From NCBI GenBank assembly GCA_003023725.1, contig PXYT01000004.1:1-64000 (forward strand): a stretch of DNA of 64,000 nucleotides, given 5' to 3'. The notes beneath the pieces were generated by a model. The model saw nothing but the letters and a program-made list of their open reading frames with translations. It had not been told where the DNA came from and did not search any database. This document shows, in pieces, positions 50,191 to 59,968 of the stretch; the first letter of the stretch is position 1, and each line of letters begins with the position of its first letter. Both the position numbers and the translations under genes were made by a program. This DNA comes from Sulfobacillus benefaciens. GTDB lineage: Bacteria > Bacillota > Sulfobacillia > Sulfobacillales > Sulfobacillaceae.

Positions 50191-52619
50191 CCTGTCACTT
50201 ATGCGAACAGCCCGTGTTCACGGAAGTTCCCGGCGACGGTCATGTATTTTGCTGTCACGGATGCCGGGAATTGTGGCGTCTAATGGGCGAGGAAGAGATT
50301 CAGGAATTAAAAAGCCGTCCGGGAGTCAACTGGGAAAACTTGCGGGAAAGCATTCAAGTACCCGCCCCCGTGGTACCCTTAAACGCCGATCCGAAGACAG
50401 TAACCCTCGACATCGATGGCATGTGGTGTGCCTCATGCAGCATCCTGGTCGAACAAGTCCTGACGCGGATGCCCGGAGTGCTGGGGGCTCAAATTGATTT
50501 TGCCACCAGTACCGCGCAAGTTGCGATGGACGGCTCAACCACATCGTCCCACGACGTCGAAAAAGCCATCACCAGGCTCGGTTACGAAGCCAAGGAACGG
50601 GAAAGTTCAGAAGACGGGCTAGAGTTCGACCGGGATTTGTCGCTCCTTCGCCGCTTTGGAATCTCGGCGGTGTTAACAGTGTTTGTGATGATGTTTAGCG
50701 TTCCCGTTTGGTCGGGATACCTGCCCCAGTTTCCCTTGGCACTGCGCGATGCACTCGAATACGGTTTGTGGGCGCTCGCCACGCCTACGGTGTTTTGGAG
50801 CGGCTGGCCTTTTTTGCGCGGTGCCTGGTCGTCATTGCGTCACGGAGTGCCCACCATGGATCTCTTAATTTCCATTGGATCCCTATCAGCCTACGGATAC
50901 AGTATTTATACCATCTTTGCCCACGGAACTTATCTTTACTTCGATACCGCGACGATGTTCATTACCTTTTTGCTTTTGAGCCGTAATTTGGAAGTCGGCA
51001 CCCGCAACCGCGCAGCCGGTGTTGTGCGAATGCTGGCCAGACTTAATGTCAAATCCGCATGGGTTGTCCGTGACGGGCGCGAAGTACAGACTAATATTTC
51101 CCAGGTTCAGGTGAATGATCAAATTGTCATCCGCCCCGGAGAAAAAGTGCCGGTGGACGGCTCGGTGATCCAAGGCCATTCAGCGATCAACGAATCGTTT
51201 CTCACCGGAGAGGCTGTACCCGTGGACAAAGGTCCCAGCGATACCGTGTACGCCGGTACCCTCAATACCTCGGGCCGACTCATTGTTCAGGCTCTGCGAG
51301 TCGCAGAGGACACGATTTTGGCCCAGACGGCGCGCTTTGTCAAAGCCGCACAAGGGGCTCAGGGCCAGTGGCGCAAGTTGGCCGACCGGGTATTACGCGT
51401 TTTCGTTCCGGCCGTCCTGGCGCTGGGCATTCTCACATTCGGGTATTGGGAACTCGTAGCCAAGGCGGGCATGGCCCCCTCCTTACTCAACATGATCGCG
51501 GTTTTCGTAATCGCCTGTCCCTGTGCCTTAAGCGTTGCCACCCCGCTGGCTGTTCTGGCCGGCGCCCAAAGACTCGGAGGGTACGGCATGCTGCTGCGCA
51601 GCGACGATGCCTTAGAACGAGCCAGCGATATCGATGTGGTGGTAGTGGACAAGACAGGAACTCTGACCACCGGCCAAATGACCTTAACCGAATTTTGGTC
51701 CAGAAAGCCTGAAATCATTCAGTGGGTCGCATCTCTGGAAATTGCGTCTGAGCACCCGGTAGCCACGGCTGTCACCAAACATCTTGAACACGAAAGCATT
51801 TCGTATCTGCCCGTTGAGGACTTTACCGAACTGCCGGGATGGGGAATTCAAGGACGGGTGGCCGGCCACTGGATTGAGATAGGGCAACCCGATGGCACGG
51901 AATTCTGGCCCGAAGACATGAATGCATTGCGAAGAGGATGGCAGGAAGAGGGGCGAACTATTGCCAAGGTCGTCGTGGACGGAGAAATCGGAGCTATTTT
52001 CAGTGTGGAGGACAGGCCCCGGCCCCAAGCCAAAGAAGCTATTGGTAGTTTGATACGCCAAGGCATCGATGTCATCATGGCCACGGGAGACTCTGAGGAG
52101 GCCTGCCGGGTCCTCGCGGACAAATTGGGGATCTCCCGCCATTTTTCAAGACAGAAACCGGTAGACAAAGCTGAACTCGTGGAAACACTGACAAAAGAAG
52201 GACATCACGTGGCCTTTGTCGGAGACGGAATTAATGACGCCCCGGCGTTGGTCAAGGCCCATTTGGGTATTGCCATGGGAACGGGATCCGATATCGCAAT
52301 CGAAGCGGGACATCTTACTATGACCCGTCCCAATTTGATGAGTCTGGCCGATACATTGACCACTGGCAAACAGGTCACCCGTATTATTAAACAGAATCTG
52401 CTGTGGGCCTTGTTTTACAATGCCTTGGCTTTGCCTGCGGCAGCATTGGGCTATACAGGCCCCTTTATCGCTGCGGTTGCCATGCTGCTGTCATCCGCCT
52501 TTGTTTTGGCCAACTCTCTGCGCATCCTCGGATTTTCTCCAAAAAGGTATATTGTCGGCGCGAGTGTGGCGATCGGAGTCGGAACGAGTCTGGCTTTTCT
52601 GGCCTGGTTTGGTTTGTAA
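50178..52619 (+). CDS. FixI/CcoI-like copper-transporting P-type ATPase
   Basis: 813 residues from ATG 50178 (CGGAGGTGA upstream). An N-terminal CHLCEQPVF...FCCHGCREL zinc-finger-like motif, typical of FixI, is followed by a heavy-metal domain with MWCASCS. The transmembrane ion site is CPC in VIACPCALSVATPLA. ATPase motifs are DKTGTLTTG (phosphorylated Asp), SEHPVATAV and GDGINDAPALVKA. FixI-type pumps export Cu(I) for assembly of cytochrome oxidases rather than for copper resistance. The FixH-like and SafE-like genes before it match a CcoGHIS-type setting, but no oxidase genes are here. Confidence 0.9.
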   Translation: MAVLTCHLCEQPVFTEVPGDGHVFCCHGCRELWRLMGEEEIQELKSRPGVNWENLRESIQVPAPVVPLNADPKTVTLDIDGMWCASCSILVEQVLTRMPGVLGAQIDFATSTAQVAMDGSTTSSHDVEKAITRLGYEAKERESSEDGLEFDRDLSLLRRFGISAVLTVFVMMFSVPVWSGYLPQFPLALRDALEYGLWALATPTVFWSGWPFLRGAWSSLRHGVPTMDLLISIGSLSAYGYSIYTIFAHGTYLYFDTATMFITFLLLSRNLEVGTRNRAAGVVRMLARLNVKSAWVVRDGREVQTNISQVQVNDQIVIRPGEKVPVDGSVIQGHSAINESFLTGEAVPVDKGPSDTVYAGTLNTSGRLIVQALRVAEDTILAQTARFVKAAQGAQGQWRKLADRVLRVFVPAVLALGILTFGYWELVAKAGMAPSLLNMIAVFVIACPCALSVATPLAVLAGAQRLGGYGMLLRSDDALERASDIDVVVVDKTGTLTTGQMTLTEFWSRKPEIIQWVASLEIASEHPVATAVTKHLEHESISYLPVEDFTELPGWGIQGRVAGHWIEIGQPDGTEFWPEDMNALRRGWQEEGRTIAKVVVDGEIGAIFSVEDRPRPQAKEAIGSLIRQGIDVIMATGDSEEACRVLADKLGISRHFSRQKPVDKAELVETLTKEGHHVAFVGDGINDAPALVKAHLGIAMGTGSDIAIEAGHLTMTRPNLMSLADTLTTGKQVTRIIKQNLLWALFYNALALPAAALGYTGPFIAAVAMLLSSAFVLANSLRILGFSPKRYIVGASVAIGVGTSLAFLAWFGL

Positions 52620-52624
52620 AGAAA

Positions 52625-52975
52625 ATGGACGTATGGTACCGCGTGACCAAAGAGCATGTCAGAAGCTACGACGAACCTCTGAAATTGCGTGCAGGTGAAC
52701 GAGTGACGGTAGGCCGGCAGGACACGAAATGGGTCTCGTGGCTCTGGTGCACAAATCTGTCGGGTGTCAGTGGCTGGGTGCCGGAAAGGATACTGGGCCA
52801 TCGTGACGCTTCAAGCGCAGTCATTACGGCCAACTATAATTCTATCGAATTGACTGTCGCAAGCGGGGAACTTGTTGTTGGATGTCATAGTCTTGAGGGA
52901 TGGATATGGTGCAAAAACGGGTCGAACGAGGAAGGATGGCTTCCTCTCGAAAATCTGCGACGTGTTCGGGATTGA
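52625..52975 (+). CDS. Tandem SH3-like domain protein
   Basis: A 116-residue protein beginning MDVWYRVTKEHVRSYDEPL. Two similar halves each end in a W-x-WC-x-N stretch and GWxP/GWLP (SWLWCTNLSGVSGWVPE and GWIWCKNGSNEEGWLP). This is the variant SH3 fold seen in small bacterial proteins. No signal or membrane span. It starts 5 nt after the FixI-like gene, so it may be co-transcribed. Function unknown. Confidence 0.72.
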   Translation: MDVWYRVTKEHVRSYDEPLKLRAGERVTVGRQDTKWVSWLWCTNLSGVSGWVPERILGHRDASSAVITANYNSIELTVASGELVVGCHSLEGWIWCKNGSNEEGWLPLENLRRVRD

Positions 52976-53066
52976 CTCGACTAATTTCAAACAACGTTGC
53001 TACACAACATAAAGGAATAAGCATGTCCGAAGAAAATCTTACATAAATGATCTTTCTTTTTTAAAT

Positions 53067-53085
53067 GAAAATGATTATCATTATT
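53067..53085. promoter_or_regulatory. Fur box upstream of the FTR1 iron permease
   Basis: GAAAATGATTATCATTATT matches the 19-base Fur consensus GATAATGATWATCATTATC at 17 positions; the palindromic pattern continues to about 53095. It lies 42 nt before the FTR1 start, where Fe-Fur would repress in iron-rich conditions. Confidence 0.85.
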
Positions 53086-53126
53086 ATCATTCAGATAATC
53101 CCGACGACGCAAAGGGGCAATAACAT

Positions 53127-53954
53127 GTGCTTGCTACCGCTGTAATCTTTGCCAGAGAATCTCTGGAAGCCAGTTTAATCGTGGCCATTATCTTCAGCTA
53201 CCTAAAAAAGAGTTTTGCCCAAAAACCGTTGTACCGCCAAGTATGGCTGGGAATCGGCACGGCTCTCGTGCTGGATTTCATTTTGGGTTTCGGAATCTGG
53301 ATCACCATTCATGCCTACAGCGGAACGGTTTTGCAGACCGAGCTGGAAGGAACGACCTACTTTCTGGCCGCTGTTCTTTTGACGGGCATGAGTTTCTGGA
53401 TGAAGCGTGAGAGCCGCTATCTGAAGCACCATCTGCAAGAAGCGGTCGAAAAATCGCTGCACCGCAACGGATGGGCACTATCTGTCCTCGCGGGTATCAC
53501 CGTCGGCCGCGAAGGGCTTGAAACCGCAATTTTCGTCTTGGCGCTAAGTTTTCACACAACGCCCTTTTCCATGCTGGCAGGGGCCCTAATCGGGATGACC
53601 ATGGGCGTCTATCTCAGTTATGGCATCTACCGACTGGGAAGTGTCATTCCACTCAAAACATTTTTCGAGGTCTTTGGCACGCTCTTGTTAATTTTTGCCG
53701 CAGCACTCATTGCCGACGGAATCGAAGATTTCCAGCAAGTTCGCTGGCTTCCCGGCGCTCACTGGGTTTTATGGCATACCGCCCTACTTCTCCCAGAATC
53801 CAGCGTATTGGGGGATATTCTCCATACGTTTTTGGGCTATGCCCAATCTCCCACGGCGCTTCAAATGCTGGCTTATGCAGGATTTTTGGCCATTACCGTT
53901 CCCCTTTATTTAAAAGGCCGTACACCAGCCCCGTCAAAAACAGCCCAGGAATGA
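53127..53954 (+). CDS. FTR1-family iron permease (EfeU-like)
   Basis: A 275-residue, seven-helix permease with the two iron-binding RExxE motifs: ARESLEASLIVA in helix 1 and VGREGLETAIFVLAL in helix 4. The family takes up ferric or ferrous iron across the membrane. GTG 53127 follows AAGGGG; an out-of-frame ATG one base earlier gives only a six-residue peptide. The Fur box just upstream indicates iron repression. EfeO and EfeB partners are not adjacent. Confidence 0.9.
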   Translation: MLATAVIFARESLEASLIVAIIFSYLKKSFAQKPLYRQVWLGIGTALVLDFILGFGIWITIHAYSGTVLQTELEGTTYFLAAVLLTGMSFWMKRESRYLKHHLQEAVEKSLHRNGWALSVLAGITVGREGLETAIFVLALSFHTTPFSMLAGALIGMTMGVYLSYGIYRLGSVIPLKTFFEVFGTLLLIFAAALIADGIEDFQQVRWLPGAHWVLWHTALLLPESSVLGDILHTFLGYAQSPTALQMLAYAGFLAITVPLYLKGRTPAPSKTAQE

Positions 53955-54037
53955 GATTTGTGACAAAGGGCTGGCACGAGCAAAAGAGAGCACCCCGGAA
54001 CAAGGCTGTAAAGTCAAAACATTATGCCGCACAGTGG

Positions 54038-55447
54038 CTACGGACTGAAGTTCTCTCCGCCAAAATCATTATGACGCATAAGCCAGCTTTGGGCTTCCTC
54101 TATCTGCTCACGGACGCGGCTTGTGGCTGTGGCCATAGGTTGTGTCCTTTTTTCTACCAAATCAGATGGGCTAAGGTGCTTCAGCCACTCCGGGCGGATT
54201 TCCGGTACGACGTCCTTCAGCCACTTGGCATCCACATCCTGAAATCCCTTGCCGGCGGCTTCAAGAAGGCTCACAAGGCGTCCCACCAAATGATGGGCCT
54301 CGCGAAACGTCATGCCCTTCGTCACCAAAAGATCCGCCAAATCCGTGGCCGCGGTATAGTCGTTGCCCAGCCGTCTTAGAATCCGCTCGCGATTGACACG
54401 CAGGGTTGTCAGCATGGGGGGCACAACCGTCAACAAGCTGATCATGGTATCAACAACGTCAAACACCGCCTCTTTGTCTTCTTGCATATCCGAATCATAA
54501 GCTAAAGGCAGACCTTTCATGGTCGTCAAGAGTCCCTGCATCCTGCCTATAACCCGCCCCGCCTTGCCCCGTGTCAATTCAGCCACGTCAGGGTTGCGTT
54601 TCTGGGGCATAATCGAGGATCCAGTGGAATACTCGTCTGCAATCCTGATGTAACCGAATTCCTGACTGGACCACAAGACGAGTTCTTCGGCCAGGCGACT
54701 CATGTGAATCCCGGTCAAAGAGGCCCAGCTCAAAAATTCCATCAAGAAATCCCGATCCGATACCGCATCAATGGAGTTGTCATACACCCGTTTCAGGCCT
54801 AAAAGCTCCCGGGTCCTCTCCGGATTGGTTGGATAGGGAGTGCCGCTTAACGCTCCTGCCCCCAAAGGCGAACAGCTAGTCCTGTCGTACCACTGTTCTA
54901 GCCGATCATAGTCGCGAACAAACATGCTCTTATAAGCCATCCAATGATGAGACAGCAATATCGGTTGAGCCGCCTGCATATGGGTATACCCAGGGATAAT
55001 CACGTCCAAATCTTCTACAGCTCGCTGTACCATAGCCGCGATCAGAGCATGGAGACCGGCTTTTAATCTGGACCCGACTTCGAGCATATACAGATGCATG
55101 TCCAAGGCCACCTGGTCATTGCGGCTGCGGGCGGTGTGCAGCATGCCGCTTACCGGCCCAATAATTTCGTTAAGCCGCCCCTCCACATTCATATGCACAT
55201 CTTCCCACTCCAAATGGGGAGACAGCCGGCCCGTCTGCCATTCTTCCAGAACCTGGTTAAGCCCTGCAATAATGGTCTTGGCGTCGTCGTTTGCGATAAT
55301 TTGTTGTTCAGCCAACATCGTAACATGTGCTATGGATCCTTTGACATCAAAAGGTAAGAGACGCCAGTCAAAAAATACTGACGCCGTAAAACGAGCCGCC
55401 GTCTCGTCGAGTTGCGTCTTAAGCCTGGGGCCGCGGGCCATGTCCAT
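54038..55447 (-). CDS. argH: Argininosuccinate lyase
   Basis: A 469-residue fumarase-fold enzyme, last step of arginine synthesis, releasing fumarate. The family signature GSSIMPQKRNPD is present with the catalytic Ser; HTARSRNDQVALD and GYTHMQAAQPILL are further landmarks. The ATG overlaps the argG stop (TGATG), so translation is coupled. It is the last gene of argCJBDGH. Confidence 0.95.
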   Translation of the reverse strand: MDMARGPRLKTQLDETAARFTASVFFDWRLLPFDVKGSIAHVTMLAEQQIIANDDAKTIIAGLNQVLEEWQTGRLSPHLEWEDVHMNVEGRLNEIIGPVSGMLHTARSRNDQVALDMHLYMLEVGSRLKAGLHALIAAMVQRAVEDLDVIIPGYTHMQAAQPILLSHHWMAYKSMFVRDYDRLEQWYDRTSCSPLGAGALSGTPYPTNPERTRELLGLKRVYDNSIDAVSDRDFLMEFLSWASLTGIHMSRLAEELVLWSSQEFGYIRIADEYSTGSSIMPQKRNPDVAELTRGKAGRVIGRMQGLLTTMKGLPLAYDSDMQEDKEAVFDVVDTMISLLTVVPPMLTTLRVNRERILRRLGNDYTAATDLADLLVTKGMTFREAHHLVGRLVSLLEAAGKGFQDVDAKWLKDVVPEIRPEWLKHLSPSDLVEKRTQPMATATSRVREQIEEAQSWLMRHNDFGGENFSP

Positions 55448-56670
55448 CAGTGCTCACCTCGCTTGTGCAGGAGATGATGGCGCACGGCCAGGGGCAATCC
55501 AAAAAGATGGATAAAACCTTCGGCATCTCGGTGATCATATTTTCCGCCGTCGAATGTTGCTAAATCTGCAGAATATAATGAAAAAGGTGAGCTTTGAGCA
55601 TGCACTGTGACCATCCCCTTATACAACATCAAGTCCGTTTCTCCAGTGACCACCTCATTGCTTTTGTCGACAAAAGCCATCAAAGACTCCCGGAGCGCGG
55701 AAAACCAAAATCCATCGTAAATAAGACGAGCCATCCTCTGAGCCACACTTTGCGCAAATGCCATTGTTTCCCGGTCCCAGGTCAGAGATGTCAAACCCTG
55801 ATGGGCGGCATAAAGGATTGTTCCGCCCGGGGTTTCATAAACCCCGCGGGACTTCATTCCCACCAGGCGATTTTCTACCATGGTAATACGTCCAATCCCA
55901 TGCTTTGACCCCAGTCTGTTCACGGTTTCCATCAATTCCACGGCACTCAGGCGAGTGCCGTTTACACTCACGGGAGTTCCCGATTCAAAGCCTATGCGGA
56001 CCCATTCCGGCGTGTCCGGAGCTTTTGCCGGATCTGTGGTCCAAGTATAGACGTCGGGCGGTGTTCTCATCCCGGGATTTTCGAGTATGCCGCCTTCGTG
56101 GCTAATGTGCCAGAGATTCTGGTCCCGGGAGTATGGGCTTGAAGGGGTGGCTGATACAGCAATCCCATGGTCTTGAGCGTAAACCATGGCCTCATTTCTC
56201 CCAGTGATGGTCCATTCCCGCCAGGGAGCTATGATTTTCAGATCCGGTGCCCATGCCATAACCCCTAATTCGAACCGCACTTGATCGTTACCTTTGCCGG
56301 TGGCGCCATGACTCACAGCCGATGCGCCTACCTCTCGCGCCACCTCCACTAGGTGTTTGGCAATAAGTGGGCGGGCAATGGCCGTACCCAATAAATACAC
56401 ATTTTCATACACGGCCTCGGATTTTAGCATGGGAAAGGCATAATGGATTAGAAATTCTTCCCTTAAATCCTTAATCACGACATCCTGAGCTCCTGATTGC
56501 AAAGCTTTTTCCCTGATTTTCTCTAAGTCATCGCCTTGTCCCAAATCGGCACAGAAGGCCACGACACGAACACCATAGTTTTCCTTAAGCCAGGGAATAA
56601 TAATCGAGGTATCGAGCCCTCCCGAATAAGCCAATACCACTGTGTCGTCAGCTTTGACGCCCTCTACCAT
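55447..56670 (-). CDS. argG: Argininosuccinate synthase
   Basis: 407 residues; joins citrulline and aspartate with ATP. P-loop VLAYSGGLDTSIIIPWL; family motifs GATGKGNDQVRFE and APWREW. ATG 56670 is chosen because GAAGGAGCG lies upstream; the longer frame overlaps argD's end. It overlaps argH by one base. Confidence 0.95.
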   Translation of the reverse strand: MVEGVKADDTVVLAYSGGLDTSIIIPWLKENYGVRVVAFCADLGQGDDLEKIREKALQSGAQDVVIKDLREEFLIHYAFPMLKSEAVYENVYLLGTAIARPLIAKHLVEVAREVGASAVSHGATGKGNDQVRFELGVMAWAPDLKIIAPWREWTITGRNEAMVYAQDHGIAVSATPSSPYSRDQNLWHISHEGGILENPGMRTPPDVYTWTTDPAKAPDTPEWVRIGFESGTPVSVNGTRLSAVELMETVNRLGSKHGIGRITMVENRLVGMKSRGVYETPGGTILYAAHQGLTSLTWDRETMAFAQSVAQRMARLIYDGFWFSALRESLMAFVDKSNEVVTGETDLMLYKGMVTVHAQSSPFSLYSADLATFDGGKYDHRDAEGFIHLFGLPLAVRHHLLHKRGEH

Positions 56671-56689
56671 CTGTTTTCGCTCCTTCACA

Positions 56690-57853
56690 CTATTTTTCGG
56701 CACGCTGCAGAACCTTCGTCATGATCGTGTAAAAGGCATCGACCGCCTCTTCATCTATGATAAGAGGGGGCAGTAGCCTAATCACATCTGGTTTTGGAGC
56801 ATTGACAATAAGACCCTGATCCAATGCCTCTTTGACTATCCAGGTTGCAGGAGTCCGAACCACGAGTCCCCACATAAGTCCTTGTCCCCGGTATCCTGAT
56901 ACCAAATCGGGAAACTCTTGGTGCAGCAATCTCAGTGTATTTTCCATTACCGGAGCCATCTTGCGGATGTGATCCAGACCCTCGGTGGCCAGCCAGTCCA
57001 ACACTTCGAGTGCCACGGTAGACGCAAGCGGATTGCCCCCGAAGGTCGACCCATGCTCTCCCGGCCGGAAATACTGGGCCACCTCTTCTTTGGCCAGCAT
57101 CCCGCCAATGGGGATGCCGGCCCCGAGTCCCTTGGCCACCGTGATAATGTCGGGTTCAATCTTTTCGGTCTGAAATCCGAACCATTCGCCGCTTCGCCCT
57201 ATTCCCGTCTGGACTTCATCAATTAAGACCAGACATCCTGCGTCGTGCGCCACTTTCACGGCTTGCGACAAATATCCGGGAGGAAGGGGCACCACCCCTC
57301 CTTCTCCTTGAATAGGTTCCAGCAACAATCCGCACGGGTGAAAACGGTTTAGAGCCTCTTCCAGCGCCGTAATGCTTCCTGCCTCCACTTCGTGAAAGTC
57401 GGGAACCAAAGGGGTGAACGGATCTTGATAAGCGCTCACAAAGGTTGCGGATAAAGATCCCATGGTTCTGCCGTGAAAGCCATTACTAAGGCTCAAAATA
57501 GCCGAACGACCTACACTCTTCCCATACCGGCGCATAAGTTTGATTCCGGCCTCATTGGCTTCAGTCCCACTATTGACCCATAATGACAAATATCCCCCGG
57601 TGATTTCCGCCATTTTATTGCTCAGATCAATTCCCGGATGATGCCAAAACAAATTGGAGGTGTGCAATAGGCTCTGGGCCTTCTCCAAGGCCGCCAAGAC
57701 CCGTTTATGACGATAACCAAGGGAGTTCACCCCAATGCCGGCGAGGAAGTCCCAGTAATGTTTTCCATTGTCATCCCACACTTCGGCACCCTGTCCATGA
57801 CTTAAAGTCACCGGATATCGTCCGTATACGGGGATAAGGTGGTTCTTGCCCAT
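56690..57853 (-). CDS. argD: Acetylornithine aminotransferase
   Basis: 387-residue class III PLP aminotransferase. PLP Lys in TVAKGLGAGIPIGGM, cofactor Asp in VLIDEVQTGIGRSG, and NSGTEANEAGIK. ATG 57853 with AAAGGGG upstream is preferred to a longer frame running back toward argB. It sits between argB and argG on the minus strand. Confidence 0.94.
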   Translation of the reverse strand: MGKNHLIPVYGRYPVTLSHGQGAEVWDDNGKHYWDFLAGIGVNSLGYRHKRVLAALEKAQSLLHTSNLFWHHPGIDLSNKMAEITGGYLSLWVNSGTEANEAGIKLMRRYGKSVGRSAILSLSNGFHGRTMGSLSATFVSAYQDPFTPLVPDFHEVEAGSITALEEALNRFHPCGLLLEPIQGEGGVVPLPPGYLSQAVKVAHDAGCLVLIDEVQTGIGRSGEWFGFQTEKIEPDIITVAKGLGAGIPIGGMLAKEEVAQYFRPGEHGSTFGGNPLASTVALEVLDWLATEGLDHIRKMAPVMENTLRLLHQEFPDLVSGYRGQGLMWGLVVRTPATWIVKEALDQGLIVNAPKPDVIRLLPPLIIDEEAVDAFYTIMTKVLQRAEK

Positions 57854-57932
57854 GGCTTGCCCCTTTCCTGTTACCGTTCTTTCGTCGTCCCGCATGGACC
57901 GATCCGCTTCCTCACGCCGATAGCAGACGACC

Positions 57933-58685
57933 TCAAAAAATTCTGGTAGCCGGTTCGTTTCCATAAAACGAACCGATGAGAACTTCTGATACCCCGTGCT
58001 CCAGAGCTCCCCATGCTGCCTGCAATTTGGGGATCATGCCTCCTGTAGCTCGACCGGTCCGAATCCATTGCTCAATTTGATGCCGCGACAATTCCCTGAC
58101 CACGTCAGCGTCATCCTCCGGATTCATCCGCAATCCGCCTGTAACGGTGTAAAATATTAACAAATCCGCTGCAATTGTCGCGGCGACACCTTGGGCTACC
58201 CCATCGGCATTGCAATTGAGGATTTCCGCATGATCCCGGGTGGATGCCAATGGCGCTATCACGGGAATCATTCCGTGGGACCAAAACATCTCAACAAATT
58301 GGGAATCGACCATGATGACGGTTCCAACAGATCCCAAATCATAAGGAGGCAAATGTTCGGCAGTCATGAAGGTTCCGTCTATCCCGCTCAGCCCCACAGC
58401 GTTCAACCCGTGCCGGTTGAGCGTGTTCACCAAGGAGGCGTTGATCTCGCCTCGCAGAATGCGCACAACGTGGCGCAAGACCTCTGGACTGGTAACACGC
58501 TGCCCTTGATAAAATTGGACAGGCACCTGCGCCTTTTCGAGACTTTGAGAAATAGCGGGACCTCCCCCATGAACAATGGCCACCTCATGACCCGCCTCTA
58601 AAAAATTACGGAGTTCAACAACCCAGGGTGGTGTTCCGCTGACGTCTGTCAGCACGCTGCCTCCGATTTTCATGACGATACGCAT
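57933..58685 (-). CDS. argB: Acetylglutamate kinase
   Basis: 250-residue amino acid kinase. MKIGGSVLTD and VAIVHGGGPAISQSL form the ATP and substrate loops; ILNCNADGVAQGVAATIAA is the acetylglutamate site. The usual LTDVEG stretch reads FYTVTGGL, a common variant. The N-terminal helix that makes arginine-inhibited hexamers is not seen, so the enzyme may not be feedback inhibited; in that case control would fall on the ARG box. Confidence 0.93.
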   Translation of the reverse strand: MRIVMKIGGSVLTDVSGTPPWVVELRNFLEAGHEVAIVHGGGPAISQSLEKAQVPVQFYQGQRVTSPEVLRHVVRILRGEINASLVNTLNRHGLNAVGLSGIDGTFMTAEHLPPYDLGSVGTVIMVDSQFVEMFWSHGMIPVIAPLASTRDHAEILNCNADGVAQGVAATIAADLLIFYTVTGGLRMNPEDDADVVRELSRHQIEQWIRTGRATGGMIPKLQAAWGALEHGVSEVLIGSFYGNEPATRIF

Positions 58686-58717
58686 GACTATCCATCCTTA
58701 GACCCTTAATCAAAAAA

Positions 58718-59956
58718 TCAGGTGCGATAATGGGCGTTGATTTCGACATAGCGTTCCGTCAAATCACAACCCCATGCCTCCTCTACACATGATCCTTGCC
58801 CCAAATCCACAATGAACACAACTTCGTGACGGCTCATGACTTCGCTCGCCTTATCTTCGTCGAAATCGATAGGAATTCCCCGCTGGAACAACACCATAGG
58901 CCCCATAGTGATTGTCACCTGGTCCACGGAAAAGGGTTCACCCACCGTTCCTATCGCCGCCAGAACTCTTCCCCAATTGGGATCCTGCCCATAGACAGCA
59001 GCTTTGACGAGGTTGGAACGCACCACCGCACGGGCCTTCTCGGCGGCATCTTTTCCCGACGCCGCTCCTTGTACCCGGCAACTAATGAGATGAGTCGCCC
59101 CTTCGCCATCGGCGGCGATCATACGGGCTGCCTGGCGCAGGAGATGAGTTAAAGCGGACTGAAATCGGGAAACTGCCTCTGGCGTCTCAATGCGAACGTG
59201 ACTGACGCCATTGGCCAGCATGAGCACGGTATCATTGGTGGAGGGATCACCATCCACAGAAATCCGATGAAAGCTACGATCGACAGCGTGGCGTAACAAA
59301 GTGTCCTGCAACGGCTTTTCCAAATCCGCATCTGTGGTGACGAAGGCCAGCATCGTGGCCATATTCGGGTGGATCATTCCCGACCCCTTTGCCATGATGC
59401 CTAATCGTACCCGGCCTTCAGGCAAGTCGATTTCTGCCGCCAAAACTTTAGGGACCTGATCCGTGGTGAGAATCGCTTCACTCGCTCCCTTTGCGTCATC
59501 CGGGCTATGCCGCTTCCAGTCAGCCAGCAGTTTGTCAATCCCCACGGAAACCTTATCCATCGGCAGCGACACCCCGATAACGCCAGTCGAAGCCACCGCC
59601 ACAAAAAGCGGCGGCACGCTAAGGCCTCGGGCAATTTTTTCCTGAATCCAAGCTGCATCCTTTTCGCCTTGAGGACCGCTGGCCGCGTTGGCATTTCCCG
59701 CATTGACCACGATCGCCTGACACAATCCATGATGAACAGTTTTTCGTGTCAACAATACCGGCCAGGCCTGAACCTGGTTGGTGGTAAACAGGCCCGAAAC
59801 AACAGCAGGCTTGACGGACCAGATCAAAGCCATATCCGGACGTCCTGGTACGATATCGGCCTCGGCTGCGAAAGCCTTAAATCCCGCCGGGGTATTAAGG
59901 GTTCCTTCCAGCCATGTCATATGCGGCAGAACGGGTTCAATAACATCGTTGATCAT
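58718..59956 (-). CDS. argJ: Ornithine acetyltransferase / N-acetylglutamate synthase
   Basis: 412-residue bifunctional enzyme that recycles the acetyl group. The self-cleavage site is in [18 protein letters not shown], where Thr becomes the nucleophile. The presence of argJ instead of argA/argE shows the cyclic pathway. Whether it is mono- or bifunctional cannot be read from sequence. It follows argC by 12 nt. Confidence 0.94.
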   Translation of the reverse strand: MINDVIEPVLPHMTWLEGTLNTPAGFKAFAAEADIVPGRPDMALIWSVKPAVVSGLFTTNQVQAWPVLLTRKTVHHGLCQAIVVNAGNANAASGPQGEKDAAWIQEKIARGLSVPPLFVAVASTGVIGVSLPMDKVSVGIDKLLADWKRHSPDDAKGASEAILTTDQVPKVLAAEIDLPEGRVRLGIMAKGSGMIHPNMATMLAFVTTDADLEKPLQDTLLRHAVDRSFHRISVDGDPSTNDTVLMLANGVSHVRIETPEAVSRFQSALTHLLRQAARMIAADGEGATHLISCRVQGAASGKDAAEKARAVVRSNLVKAAVYGQDPNWGRVLAAIGTVGEPFSVDQVTITMGPMVLFQRGIPIDFDEDKASEVMSRHEVVFIVDLGQGSCVEEAWGCDLTERYVEINAHYRT

Positions 59957-59968
59957 CGCGATTTATCA

